The notes beneath the pieces are model-generated. The model ran no database searches and was not told where the DNA came from. It saw nothing but the letters and a program-made list of their open reading frames with translations. A program made the translations under genes and the position numbers. Below, piece by piece: positions 52,880-62,306 of a stretch of DNA of 64,000 nt. Within the stretch, counting starts at the first letter, position 1, and each line of letters opens with the position of its first letter. The DNA lies in assembly GCF_000797495.1 (NCBI RefSeq), contig NZ_JTGN01000014.1, positions 922 through 64,921 of the forward strand, in the 5' to 3' direction. This stretch comes from Robinsoniella peoriensis. GTDB lineage: Bacteria > Bacillota > Clostridia > Lachnospirales > Lachnospiraceae.

Positions 52880-53555
52880 CTCCCCACACCGTTTTAATAT
52901 ATCTTGGATTTTCGGCGGAATCTTGCATCTTTTCCCTTAAATGCCTGATATGCACCATTATTGTATTGTTACTGTTGGAAAAATATTTATCGCCCCAGAC
53001 CTCCTGGAACAGTTTATCTGCGCTGACTACCTTCCCCTTATTTTCGCATAGAATCCAGAGGATTGAAAATTCAGTAGGGGTCAGTGATATTGGTTTTTCA
53101 TTCAAAATACATTCCCTGGTGCTCTTATTAAGCTCCAGACCCGAAACAATAAGCACATTATCCTGACTTTCATAGCTCCCCTGATTATAGCGTGTAAACC
53201 TGCGCAGCTGGGCTTTTACCCTGGCTACCAGTTCCAATGGCCGGAAGGGTTTTGTCATATAATCATCTGCCCCTAGAGTCAGACCCGTAATTTTGTCAAT
53301 CTCATCTTCTTTTGCAGTTAACATGATTACCGGATAGTTATGCTTTTCCCTGATCTTTCTGCAAATTTCAAAACCATCTCCATCAGGCAGCATCACATCC
53401 AGTATTGCCAGATCAATATCTCCTGATCCAATACATTCAAGTGCCTCTTTCGCTGAGTAAAATTTGTAAACATTGAAATTTTCATTTTTTAAGTAGACCT
53501 CGACCAGATCCGCTATTTCTTTTTCATCATCTACAACTAAAATATTCTCTGACAT
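52857..53555 (-). CDS. VanR-like response regulator (OmpR family)
   Basis: The receiver domain has DD at 9-10, phospho-acceptor Asp53 (LAILDVMLPDG) and the Thr/Lys switch (MLTAKEDEID, MTKPFRPLEL). The C-terminal winged helix has LTPTEFSILWIL and VWGVGYRIEK. ILVVDDEKEIADLVEVYLKN and the KPFRPLELVARVKAQLRR segments are hallmark VanR-type sequence. The ATG at 53555 aligns with VanR; an upstream start would add 14 residues. The partner kinase overlaps its end. Likely targets are cell-wall genes. Confidence 0.9.
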   Translation of the reverse strand: MSENILVVDDEKEIADLVEVYLKNENFNVYKFYSAKEALECIGSGDIDLAILDVMLPDGDGFEICRKIREKHNYPVIMLTAKEDEIDKITGLTLGADDYMTKPFRPLELVARVKAQLRRFTRYNQGSYESQDNVLIVSGLELNKSTRECILNEKPISLTPTEFSILWILCENKGKVVSADKLFQEVWGDKYFSNSNNTIMVHIRHLREKMQDSAENPRYIKTVWGVGYRIEK

Positions 53556-53683
53556 ATCCCCATCATCCTTCTGCTTAGAATCGAATAGCCTGGACAATTA
53601 AGTCTAGGCTATCATTATTTTAGCAAAGAATCCGTTGGAATGTCTTAATATTCCCACACGATAATTCTTAAAATAAATTAAGA

Positions 53684-53707
53684 AAAACCCCGGTTTATCC
53701 GAGGTTC
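53684..53707 (-). terminator. Terminator downstream of the beta-helix gene
   Basis: AACCTCGG/CCGGGGTT stem with a 5-base loop, then T5 on the minus strand. Confidence 0.85.
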
Positions 53708-53761
53708 ATCACATAACGGGCAATTTTTACTGACTCATTCTGAGTATCCCGCTAAAATACA

Positions 53762-54427
53762 TTAAAACTTCTCTGCAACTTCCCCACGTTTCTTATAAAT
53801 ACTTCCTCCATGCACAACCCCGCGCACAGAAGACAGGGGATAAATATTAGTATTGCTTCCCACTACCGTACCAGGATTTAAAATAGAGCCGCATCCAACC
53901 TCTACATTATCACCCAGCATTGCTCCGAATTTTTTCAGGCCGGTGGAAATCTTTTGCTCTCCATCTTTTACAACAACCAGTGTTTTATCTGATTTTACAT
54001 TTGAGGTAATGGAACCTGCGCCCATGTGAGATTTGTAACCCAGGATGGAATCACCCACGTAATTGTAGTGAGGCACCTGAACTTTGTTGAATAATACAAC
54101 ATTTTTCAGTTCGGTAGAGTTCCCTACAACGGCACCTTCGCCAACGATAGCATTGCCTCTGATAAATGCGCAGTGGCGCACTTCAGCATCTTTACCGATG
54201 ATTGCCGGTCCGTTAATGAACGCTGTAGGAGCAACTTTTGCTGATTTTGCAATCCAGACATTTTCTCCACGTTTATCATACTCTTCTTCACTCAGGGAAT
54301 TTCCCAGTTCCAGGATAAAGCTGCTGATCTTAGGAAGAACTTCCCATGGATATTCTGCTCCCTTAAATAATTCTTTTGCAATTGTTTCCTCTAGGTTGTA
54401 AAGGTTTTTAATCTTACATGTTTCCAT
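53762..54427 (-). CDS. Left-handed beta-helix (GlmU C-terminal-like) protein
   Basis: Residues about 55-205 are hexapeptide repeats (IAKSAKVAPTAFING, IIGKDAEVRHCAFIRGNAIVG, VEVGCGSILNPGTVVG), as in acyltransferase domains of GlmU and relatives. A 50-residue helical N-terminus replaces the uridylyltransferase domain, so it is not GlmU itself. Proteins of this type are often called UDP-GlcNAc pyrophosphorylase-related; donor and acceptor are unknown. The ATG overlaps the topoisomerase stop by one base (TAATG), showing translational coupling. Confidence 0.82.
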   Translation of the reverse strand: METCKIKNLYNLEETIAKELFKGAEYPWEVLPKISSFILELGNSLSEEEYDKRGENVWIAKSAKVAPTAFINGPAIIGKDAEVRHCAFIRGNAIVGEGAVVGNSTELKNVVLFNKVQVPHYNYVGDSILGYKSHMGAGSITSNVKSDKTLVVVKDGEQKISTGLKKFGAMLGDNVEVGCGSILNPGTVVGSNTNIYPLSSVRGVVHGGSIYKKRGEVAEKF

Positions 54428-56442
54428 TATTTTTGACTTCCTTTCTTATAATATTGTGCTGCCGCATCAAAATACTGACGCAGTGCATATTGATAGTTGG
54501 TTTTTAATACCCCTTCTGTTCTGGATCGTATGAAGTTATCCAGTTTTGTCATATATTCATCCGGTGTGATCTCCCCATCCGCCACATAATTCAGACCCTT
54601 TTCCCAACTGGCGGTTAATTCCGGATTCAGCAGTGAACGGATTGACGCATTTACTACATCAAATATCATCTCACCCAGTAATGAGGGCGTCAGTATCTGC
54701 GTTTTTTTATTTAATGCTATATATTTATTCCCTATGAGTTTTTTCAGTATCTCTGCCCTGGTAGCACTGGTTCCGATTCCACTGCCCTTGATCTGGGAGC
54801 GGAGTTCTTCATCTTCGATCAGCTGCCCTGCATTTTCCATTGCCAGAATGATGGAACCGGAGTTGTATCGTTTTGGCGGTGAGGTTTCTCCTTCTTTAAT
54901 CTGCAGCTTATCTACATTTAACTGGGCGCCTTTTTTCAGATCCTTTAATGCTTCCAGCATGGCTGTATCACATTTTGTGTCATCCTCCTGCCCTCCTGAG
55001 TTCTCCTCGGGCTTTTTCTTGCTGAAGGAATTCTCAATTACTTTCAGATATCCCTCTGAAATCAGTACTTTAAAACTGGAAAAGAACTTTTCTCCCTGCA
55101 TCTTTGTAGTCAGATTGATTTTCTGATAGACTGCAGGGGGATAAAAAATACTTAAAAATCTTCTGACGATTGTCTCGTAAACATTTACCGCATTACTATT
55201 CAGGGACCGAAGTGCACTGATCCCCTGCCCCGTTGGAACGATTGCATAATGGTCTGTAATCTGCTTATCATTTACATATCTTGTCTTTGCGATATTTTTA
55301 TAACTGCTACCGCCTAGAATCTCTTCGGCAAACTCTTTCACCATAGGTATGTTACGCAGTCCTCCGATATTTTTATGAATTTCTTTGGCAACTGCCGTTG
55401 ACAATACTCTGGCATCCGTTCTCGGATAAGTTACCAGCTTTTTTTCATATAATTCCTGAACAACACGCAGCGTTTCATCCGGACTTATTTTAAATAGTTT
55501 CGAACATTCATTCTGTAGTTCCGCCAGGTTGAATAACAGCGGTGGATTTTTATTTTCCTTTTTCTTCTCAACGGCATCTGCCACTGCGGTTAATGGCTGT
55601 TCCACACTAAGTTCGTCAATTAATACCTGGGCCTCTTTTTTTTCTTTAAATCCATTTTCTTTATATAATTTAGGGGACAGATAATATTTAGAGCCTTCTA
55701 CTGCACGGAATTCGCCGTCAAATACTTTTCCATTATAATTTATGGTATTAAGAACACGGTAGAACGGCGTTTTCACAAATTCCCTGATTTCCCGTTCCCG
55801 CCTTACAATCATTCCAAGTACACAGGTCATTACCCTGCCCACCGATACAACCGTATATTTTGTATGTAAATAATTTGAAATGGCATTCCCATATTTTAAG
55901 GAAAGCAGCCTGGAAAAATTAATTCCCATCAAATAGTCTTCTTTTGCCCTCAGATAGGCAGCCTCTGACAAATTATCATATGCAGATAAGTCTTTTGCTG
56001 TTTCAATACCCCGCAGTATTTCTTCTTCTGTCTGGGAATCGATCCAGACCCTTTTTCTGGCTTTCCCTTTTACATTTGCCATCTGCTCTACCAGACGATA
56101 GATATATTCTCCTTCCCGCCCGGAGTCAGTACAGACATAAATGGTATCGATATCTTCCCGGTTTAACAGACCGCTTACAATTTTAAATTGTTTTGTTACA
56201 GAAGGAATGACCTCGTACAGGAATTCATCCGGGAGAAATGGCAGAGTGTCCAGACTCCACCTTTTAAATTTTACATCATATACTTCCGGATAACTCATAG
56301 TCACCAAATGGCCAACACACCAGGTCACCACCGCCGTGTCAGCCTCCAGATATCCATCATGCCTGGATGTTTTTATCTTCAGTGCCCTGGCAAACTCCTG
56401 AGCTACACTGGGTTTTTCTGCAATATATAAAGCTTTTGACAT
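54427..56442 (-). CDS. topB: DNA topoisomerase III (type IA), short form without zinc fingers
   Basis: A Toprim domain (YIAEKPSVAQ, CTDSGREGE) and the catalytic Tyr339 (LVTYPRTDARV) identify a type IA topoisomerase. At 671 residues it ends after the core and has no cysteine pairs at the C-terminus. It is diverged from the paralogue at 19091. It is coupled to the beta-helix gene. Plasmids and integrative elements often carry TopB, but no transfer gene is near, so I read this as a chromosomal paralogue, with acquisition not excluded. Confidence 0.9.
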   Translation of the reverse strand: MSKALYIAEKPSVAQEFARALKIKTSRHDGYLEADTAVVTWCVGHLVTMSYPEVYDVKFKRWSLDTLPFLPDEFLYEVIPSVTKQFKIVSGLLNREDIDTIYVCTDSGREGEYIYRLVEQMANVKGKARKRVWIDSQTEEEILRGIETAKDLSAYDNLSEAAYLRAKEDYLMGINFSRLLSLKYGNAISNYLHTKYTVVSVGRVMTCVLGMIVRREREIREFVKTPFYRVLNTINYNGKVFDGEFRAVEGSKYYLSPKLYKENGFKEKKEAQVLIDELSVEQPLTAVADAVEKKKENKNPPLLFNLAELQNECSKLFKISPDETLRVVQELYEKKLVTYPRTDARVLSTAVAKEIHKNIGGLRNIPMVKEFAEEILGGSSYKNIAKTRYVNDKQITDHYAIVPTGQGISALRSLNSNAVNVYETIVRRFLSIFYPPAVYQKINLTTKMQGEKFFSSFKVLISEGYLKVIENSFSKKKPEENSGGQEDDTKCDTAMLEALKDLKKGAQLNVDKLQIKEGETSPPKRYNSGSIILAMENAGQLIEDEELRSQIKGSGIGTSATRAEILKKLIGNKYIALNKKTQILTPSLLGEMIFDVVNASIRSLLNPELTASWEKGLNYVADGEITPDEYMTKLDNFIRSRTEGVLKTNYQYALRQYFDAAAQYYKKGSQK

Positions 56443-56462
56443 CTATAAATCCTCATTCCCCA

Positions 56463-57188
56463 TTACAGGGGCAAATCTCTCTTTTCAAATATTTTTATTC
56501 CTATAAAATACATAGCCCAGCCGCCAACAATTAAGGCCGGAAGCATCCATAGGATATTGACATTGATCCTCAGAATATATTCGGTATGGAATAGTGAAAA
56601 AAAGGTACCGTATTTCAGAACCTCCATACGATCATCCATATCTGATACGATATGAACTATATAAAAAAACGCTATGATAATACCGGAAAAAAGCCATGCT
56701 CTCCCGGCTGACCGACACGTACAGGACACTAAAAAACAAATTCCACTGACAAAGATATGAAGGCAGAATGCCCCCAGATTCAACAACAGAAAAGATGTAA
56801 TATCACAATTTTCCACGAATTGATACAAACCGCCCGCTACCCCAAGAACCGAAGTAAAAATAAACATAACTGCCAGATATGACACCAATGTGACTGCCTG
56901 GGTACATAAAAGCCTCGATCTGCTGTTGGGCGTTGCCAGATAATATGCCATTGTTCCCCGATCCACTAAATGAGCTGTCAAACGTCCCGCCATAATAATG
57001 CTGTATACGGAAGGAACAATGAAAAAGGTAAATTCACTAAAATAGGATGCTAAAAATCCTGCTGATGTATGCCCTTCGGTATGAAGCCCTAGGGCTGCCA
57101 GCATTCCCGACAAAAGTATTGCAAGGAATGCAAGGAAAATTACATAATTTGATTTTATATTTTGTTTTAATAATGGAAAACTAAGCAT
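56463..57188 (-). CDS. ABC-2 type transporter permease
   Basis: The 241 residues contain six predicted helices in the ABC-2 arrangement, opening FPLLKQNIKSNYVIFLAFLA and including an AGRLTAHLVDRGTMAYYLATP loop, as in bacteriocin/antibiotic-export and stress-type permeases. Substrate is unknown. GGAGG lies 8 bases before the ATG, inside the ATPase gene that it overlaps by 8 bases. Confidence 0.85.
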   Translation of the reverse strand: MLSFPLLKQNIKSNYVIFLAFLAILLSGMLAALGLHTEGHTSAGFLASYFSEFTFFIVPSVYSIIMAGRLTAHLVDRGTMAYYLATPNSRSRLLCTQAVTLVSYLAVMFIFTSVLGVAGGLYQFVENCDITSFLLLNLGAFCLHIFVSGICFLVSCTCRSAGRAWLFSGIIIAFFYIVHIVSDMDDRMEVLKYGTFFSLFHTEYILRINVNILWMLPALIVGGWAMYFIGIKIFEKRDLPL

Positions 57189-58065
57189 GCAGCTGACCTC
57201 CGTAAAAATGTGGAAATATCTCTTCCAGGCTTTGGACTGTCATTTCCAGATTCGTCACTTTGTAGTCATTGAGTGTATGAATCAGAGACATCATCTCACC
57301 TTTTACATTGACAATGATCTGTTTTTCCTTAATCTGAATTACCTCAAATGGCTCTTTCATAAATCGAAACACTTCCTGCTGGTCGGCAAATTTAATAATA
57401 TAATTCTTCCGCTGGTCGGCCCTCAGGCTTTCAATATCACTGATATTTACCAGGTTCCCATCTCTGATCATCCCTACACGGTCACAAACTCTGTCTACTT
57501 CGTCAAATACCTGGGAGGTCATAAAAATTGTCTTTCCTTTTTCCTTTTCCTCCAGCATCAGCTCAATAAACCGTTCCTGCATCAGCGGCTCCAGACCCAC
57601 AGCCGGCTCGTCCAGAATCAGCATTTTCGGATCATGCATAAACGCACTGATAATCTGAACCTTTTTCCGGTCTTCCTTTGACATGAATCGTATCTTCTCC
57701 TCCATGTCCAGTTCAAACCGGTCTACAAGTTCAAATGCCCGCTCCAGGTTCTTCATTCCCCGCATGGCACCCATCAGCCGTATAAATTTGTTGCCTGTCA
57801 TTTCCTTAGGAAGCCCCGCATTTCCCGGCAGATAGCCGATAAATCCCTGAATATTGTCGGACCATTTACAGGTATCTTTCCCATTTATCACACATTTCCC
57901 TTTCATAGGAGCCATAAATCCCATCAAAAGACGGATAGCTGTAGTTTTGCCGGCACCTGCCGGCCCCATCAGGGCAAAAACTTCTTCATCTTCTACTTCC
58001 AGTGATAAATCAAATACTCCTTTTGTTTTCCCGAATTCTTTTGTTACATTCTTTATCCTAATCAT
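57181..58065 (-). CDS. ABC transporter ATP-binding protein
   Basis: Walker A is GPAGAGKTT (residues 34-42), Walker B MLILDEPAVGLEP, with a Q-loop region and His switch (MTSQVFDEV, weak His). The signature loop is degenerate: FMSKEDRKKVQI replaces LSGGQ. It pairs with the downstream permease. A C-terminal 80-residue extension fits DrrA-like exporters. No regulator gene of the GntR type, common beside such pairs, is present. Confidence 0.9.
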   Translation of the reverse strand: MIRIKNVTKEFGKTKGVFDLSLEVEDEEVFALMGPAGAGKTTAIRLLMGFMAPMKGKCVINGKDTCKWSDNIQGFIGYLPGNAGLPKEMTGNKFIRLMGAMRGMKNLERAFELVDRFELDMEEKIRFMSKEDRKKVQIISAFMHDPKMLILDEPAVGLEPLMQERFIELMLEEKEKGKTIFMTSQVFDEVDRVCDRVGMIRDGNLVNISDIESLRADQRKNYIIKFADQQEVFRFMKEPFEVIQIKEKQIIVNVKGEMMSLIHTLNDYKVTNLEMTVQSLEEIFPHFYGGQLHA

Positions 58066-58203
58066 TTATATCCCACTCTTTAACCCTTTCGCTTTGTCCG
58101 CAGACAAAACTCTGTTATTAATTGTAAGATATAATGCGGCAAAAAACAAGTTAATTTTCTCGAAACAGGAGGATTACTTATTGCCAAAACCATCAGGACA
58201 CAA

Positions 58204-58244
58204 AAAAACAGCATTTAGAAGTATACTCTTTTAAATGCTGTTTT
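58204..58244 (-). terminator. Terminator of asd
   Basis: AACAGCATTTA/TAAATGCTGTT perfect stem with about a 15-base loop, then T6 on the minus strand. Confidence 0.88.
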
Positions 58245-58261
58245 CTACTGTTTCATACTAC

Positions 58262-59347
58262 TTATTTTGCCTGTATATATCCCTGAGCTTTTAATAGTTC
58301 AGCGCAAAGTACTGCACCGCCTGCTGCTCCACGCACTGTGTTGTGGGACAATCCTACGAATTTATAATCATATACGGTGTCTTCCCTCAGTCTTCCAACT
58401 GAGACACCCATTCCGTTCTCAAAATCTACATCTGCTGTTACCTGTGGGCGGTTATCCTCTTCCAGATACTGGATGAACTGCTTTGGTGCACTCGGAAGTT
58501 CCAGTTCCTGAGGCAAGCCCTTGAAATTCACTAATTTTTCAATTAACAGTTCTTTTGTCGGCTGTTTTTTGAATTTTACAAATACAGCTGCTGTATGTCC
58601 GTTTAATACCGGAACACGGATACACTGGCAGGTAATCACTGGTGAAGCTGCTTTTTTGATTACACCGTCTTCAATATTTCCCCAGAGTCTTAATGGTTCC
58701 TGCTCACTTTTTTCTTCTTCTCCGCCAATATACGGAATAATATTTTCTACCATCTCCGGCCAGTCTTTGAAAGTCTTTCCGGCACCTGAAATAGCCTGAT
58801 AAGTAGTAGCTACCACTTCATATGGCTCAAACTCTTTCCATGCGGTAAGTACCGGTGCATAACTCTGGATAGAACAGTTTGGTTTAACTGCTACAAATCC
58901 TCTGGTTGTACCAAGACGTTCTTTCTGGAATTTAATTACTTCAAAATGCTCCGGATTAATTTCCGGTACTACCATCGGTACATCCGGTGTCCATCTGTGT
59001 GCACTGTTGTTGGATACAACCGGAGTTTCTGTCTTTGCATAAGCTTCTTCGATGGCTTTGATCTCATCTTTGCTCATATCTACAGCCGAAAATACAAAGT
59101 CTACGCCGGATGCCACTTTTTCAACTTCATTTACGTTCATTACAACGATATTCTTAACTGCTTCCGGCATCGGTGTGGTCATTTTCCATCTTCCGCCTAC
59201 TGCTTCTTCATATGTTTTCCCAGCACTTCTCGGGCTTGCCGCAAGGGTTACTACTTCAAACCATGGGTGATTTTCCAATAATGAAATAAATCTCTGTCCT
59301 ACCATACCGGTAGCGCCTAATACGCCTACTTTTAATTTCTGACTCAT
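58262..59347 (-). CDS. asd: Aspartate-semialdehyde dehydrogenase (archaeal/fungal type)
   Basis: Asd makes aspartate semialdehyde for lysine, threonine, methionine and diaminopimelate. NADP binding GVLGATGMVGQRF is at residues 8-20, catalytic Cys158 in VKPNCSIQ, and VPVLNGHTAAVF carries the substrate His. It belongs to the Asd type shared with archaea and yeast, also found in Clostridia. GAGGAG lies 9 bases before MSQKL at 59347; an in-frame upstream extension of 30 residues lacks a ribosome site. It is monocistronic. Confidence 0.95.
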   Translation of the reverse strand: MSQKLKVGVLGATGMVGQRFISLLENHPWFEVVTLAASPRSAGKTYEEAVGGRWKMTTPMPEAVKNIVVMNVNEVEKVASGVDFVFSAVDMSKDEIKAIEEAYAKTETPVVSNNSAHRWTPDVPMVVPEINPEHFEVIKFQKERLGTTRGFVAVKPNCSIQSYAPVLTAWKEFEPYEVVATTYQAISGAGKTFKDWPEMVENIIPYIGGEEEKSEQEPLRLWGNIEDGVIKKAASPVITCQCIRVPVLNGHTAAVFVKFKKQPTKELLIEKLVNFKGLPQELELPSAPKQFIQYLEEDNRPQVTADVDFENGMGVSVGRLREDTVYDYKFVGLSHNTVRGAAGGAVLCAELLKAQGYIQAK

Positions 59348-59532
59348 TTTAACATTCTCCTCACACAAATTATTCTTACAAAAAACGTGCTTCCGGCATT
59401 TTTCCGGCAGAAAGTTTTTCATAAATTCAAGGGCCAAATGGACATTACAGCAGGTTGTGTTTTTCTACCACGTACATTTGTCTTTCCTTTGAACAATAGT
59501 ATACCATTTTTCCCGAAAATGCAAGTACTTTT

Positions 59533-60912
59533 TTAATTTTTCAGCAAATATTCTTTTTCCAGGGCGATGACTTTCTTCATTGCTTCTTCAGAAGGAGCAC
59601 CGATCGTTATTCTCTTTTCCACGCAGGTCTTCATGCTGATTGCTTCATAGATATCCTCTTCAAAAACAGGGCTGATCTCTTTGTATTCCGAAAGGCTCAT
59701 ATCATCCAGCGCTATATTTTTTTCAATACAGTAGAGTACCAGACGTCCCACGATCCCATGAGCATCACGGAAAGGTACGCCATGATTTACCAGATAGTCT
59801 GCTGCATCCGTAGCATTGGTAAACCCATTTTTCGCACTATTTTCCATAACTGCTTTATTGAACCGCATGGTAGCTGCCATACCGGTAAATAATGCAATAC
59901 AGCCCTTGACGGTATCGATTGCATCAAAGGTAAGCTCTTTATCCTCCTGCATATCTTTATTATATGCAAGGGGTATTCCTTTCATTGTGGTCAGAATCGA
60001 CATTAGCGCACCGTAAACACGGCCAGTCTTTCCCCGTACAAGTTCTGCAATATCCGGATTTTTCTTCTGGGGCATAATACTGCTTCCGGTACTGTAAGCG
60101 TCATCCAGCTCCACAAACTGATATTCATTAGAATTCCAGATGATAATTTCCTCTGAAAAACGGCTCAGATGCATCATGATTGTAGACATGGCAGACAATA
60201 ATTCAATTACATAATCTCTGTCAGCCACTGAATCCATACTATTTAAAGTAGGTCCGTCAAATTCCAGCAGTTCAGCCGTGTAATCACGATCCAGCGGATA
60301 AGTAGTACCAGCCAGTGCACCGGAACCCAGTGGGCAATAATTCATTCTCTTATATATATCAAATAACCTTAACCGGTCTCTTTTGAACATTTCAAAATAA
60401 GCACCTACATGATGAGCCAGGGTAATGGGCTGTGCTTTTTGTAAATGAGTAAATCCCGGCATATAAGTCCTGGTATTCTCTTCCATGATTTTAAGCAGCG
60501 TATTTAAGAGGTTCTTCAGTAATGCATCCATCTCTAAAATCTCGTCTCTGGTATAGAGTTTCATATCCAGGGCAACCTGGTCATTACGGCTTCGCCCCGT
60601 ATGAAGTTTCTTACCTGCATCTCCAATACGGTCAATCAGGTTTGCTTCAACAAAACTGTGAATATCTTCATACTGATCCGTAATTTCCAGGGTTCCGTTT
60701 TCCACATCTGCCAGGATACCATTTAAGCCCCCGATGATTTCTTCCTTTTCTTCCGGTGTAAGAATTCCCTGTTTTGCCAGCATTGTCACATGTGCTTTGC
60801 TTCCTTCGATATCCTGTTTGTAAAATTTCCGGTCAAAGGAAATTGATGCATTAAAGTTATACACTAACTGATCTGTTTCTTTGGTGAAGCGTCCGCCCCA
60901 TAACTGTGCCAT
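59533..60912 (-). CDS. argH: Argininosuccinate lyase
   Basis: ArgH splits argininosuccinate into arginine and fumarate. GRFTKETDQLVYNFNASI opens the protein, TGRSRNDQVALD is near residue 110, and the fumarase-family signature GSSIMPQKKNPD is near 275. Length 459 is normal. argG is not next to it; asd follows but is separated by about 185 bases. Confidence 0.97.
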   Translation of the reverse strand: MAQLWGGRFTKETDQLVYNFNASISFDRKFYKQDIEGSKAHVTMLAKQGILTPEEKEEIIGGLNGILADVENGTLEITDQYEDIHSFVEANLIDRIGDAGKKLHTGRSRNDQVALDMKLYTRDEILEMDALLKNLLNTLLKIMEENTRTYMPGFTHLQKAQPITLAHHVGAYFEMFKRDRLRLFDIYKRMNYCPLGSGALAGTTYPLDRDYTAELLEFDGPTLNSMDSVADRDYVIELLSAMSTIMMHLSRFSEEIIIWNSNEYQFVELDDAYSTGSSIMPQKKNPDIAELVRGKTGRVYGALMSILTTMKGIPLAYNKDMQEDKELTFDAIDTVKGCIALFTGMAATMRFNKAVMENSAKNGFTNATDAADYLVNHGVPFRDAHGIVGRLVLYCIEKNIALDDMSLSEYKEISPVFEEDIYEAISMKTCVEKRITIGAPSEEAMKKVIALEKEYLLKN

Positions 60913-61023
60913 AATATTTTCCTCATTTCTTTTTCTTTTATCTGTATGTCCGCATAAATCTGCCGGATTTGCCTATAAGTCTACCATAAATTCTATATTT
61001 ATACAATATTTTTGATTGTATAT

Positions 61024-62199
61024 TCACTGATTATCTCTTTCTTTTCTGGAAAAAATACAGCCGCAATAATCCTGCCGGTAAAGTCCGTACTGGCCGGAAA
61101 GTGTGATGGATCTTTTATATCCGTTTTTCTTCTTAAAATCAGATACCAGATACGGAACCTGTATTTCAGCCGCCAGGCGTTCTCCGATTTCGTTTAGCTT
61201 CACTGCATTTTTTAAAGGACTGATGGACAATGTAGTGGTGAAATAATCATATCCCTGTTGTTTTGCAATCCGTGCTGTTTCACGAAGCCGCATCTCATAA
61301 CAGGCATAACAGCGCTCCCCGCCCTCTCTGATTTTTTCAAGCCCGCGAATACCGCTGTAAAATTCCTCCTGCTCATAGCGTCCCCCGCAGAATTCTACCG
61401 GATACTTCGCCGGAAGGCTCTGAATAAAATGCTGTTGTTCCAGCACTCTTTTCTCATACTCCTGCTGTGGATAAATGTTAGGATTATAGTAGAATACGGT
61501 AATTTTAAAATAATTTGAAAGATATTCCAGAACATAGCTGCTGCAAGGGGCACAACAGCTGTGAAGCAGCAAAGTTGGAACTTTATCGTCTCTCTTGATC
61601 TTCTCTATTTCCTGATCCAGTTCTTTCTGGTAATTTCGTTTCTTCTCTTCTCTTGCAAATGCTGTGATATTTTTTACAAATTCTGACTTCGCAAAGGTAT
61701 ATCCATCCCTGTCATGTTCATATTCTTTTTTCAGTCTATCCTTGAGATCTGCATACTTTGCCGCAGCGTCTGAATGAATCCGAAGATAATCCCGAAAATA
61801 GATTTCATCCCAATCTCCCTGGTAGCGTATATGTAAATGATACACTTCCTTTTCAAATCCCAAGGGCGTATAGCCTTTTTGGAACATCATATGGGGTGCA
61901 GGTTTATGGGGCTGGGGTGAATACATATATCCGGCCTCTTCCAGATTCGAAATGAGTAAATTCAAATCGCATTCTTTTTTTATTTCCAACAAGATATCAA
62001 CGGTTGGTTTGGCACGCAAACCGTAGACCGAAGTACTTCCTATATGATGAATTCTGGCTGCGTTATTTTTCCCTGCAGCATTAATGATGATTTCCTGTTC
62101 TTTCTGGTACCAGTCCTTCCATTGGGGATTATAATCCTCCAGTACAATGGGGAATATTTCCCATAACTCTTCATTTGACATTTCCTGCAGATTTTTCAT
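61024..62199 (-). CDS. queH: GrpB (UPF0157)-QueH fusion protein
   Basis: Residues about 15-185 match GrpB/UPF0157, a nucleotidyltransferase-fold domain: HHIGSTSV at 51-58 and KPTVDIL at 64-70 with the metal-binding Asp. Residues 207-385 match QueH, the non-cobalamin epoxyqueuosine reductase: HSCCAPCSSY (Cys215, 216, 219), ERCYACYEMRL (Cys297, 300), DYCGCIFS (Cys379, 381). QueH performs the last step of queuosine tRNA modification. The two domains are linked by a 20-residue charged helix, and no stop or frameshift interrupts them. AAGGAG precedes the ATG. Fusion purpose is unknown. Confidence 0.87.
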   Translation of the reverse strand: MKNLQEMSNEELWEIFPIVLEDYNPQWKDWYQKEQEIIINAAGKNNAARIHHIGSTSVYGLRAKPTVDILLEIKKECDLNLLISNLEEAGYMYSPQPHKPAPHMMFQKGYTPLGFEKEVYHLHIRYQGDWDEIYFRDYLRIHSDAAAKYADLKDRLKKEYEHDRDGYTFAKSEFVKNITAFAREEKKRNYQKELDQEIEKIKRDDKVPTLLLHSCCAPCSSYVLEYLSNYFKITVFYYNPNIYPQQEYEKRVLEQQHFIQSLPAKYPVEFCGGRYEQEEFYSGIRGLEKIREGGERCYACYEMRLRETARIAKQQGYDYFTTTLSISPLKNAVKLNEIGERLAAEIQVPYLVSDFKKKNGYKRSITLSGQYGLYRQDYCGCIFSRKERDNQ

Positions 62200-62306
62200 A
62201 AACTCTCCTTATCTCCGGACTATTTCTGATAATCTCCGGCTTCTCTTAATCACTTTCTGATGTTGGTAGTCCATAATGTTTCTATTCCCAATAAAGACGC
62301 AGGTAA

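Noticed and set aside
51737..53555. Vancomycin-resistance operon
   Set aside because: Only regulator and sensor resemble Van proteins; vanH, a D-Ala-D-Lac or D-Ala-D-Ser ligase and vanX/vanT are absent.
54427..56442. Conjugative element marked by the second topoisomerase III
   Set aside because: No relaxase, coupling protein, integrase or type IV secretion gene nearby; XerD at 41024 is of the housekeeping type.
59348..59437. 30-residue N-terminal extension of Asd
   Set aside because: In frame, but the strong ribosome site and family start both favour 59347.
59348..59532. Lysine riboswitch upstream of asd
   Set aside because: The leader is under 190 bases and lacks the conserved lysine-aptamer core; only a short CCGG-containing repeat is visible.
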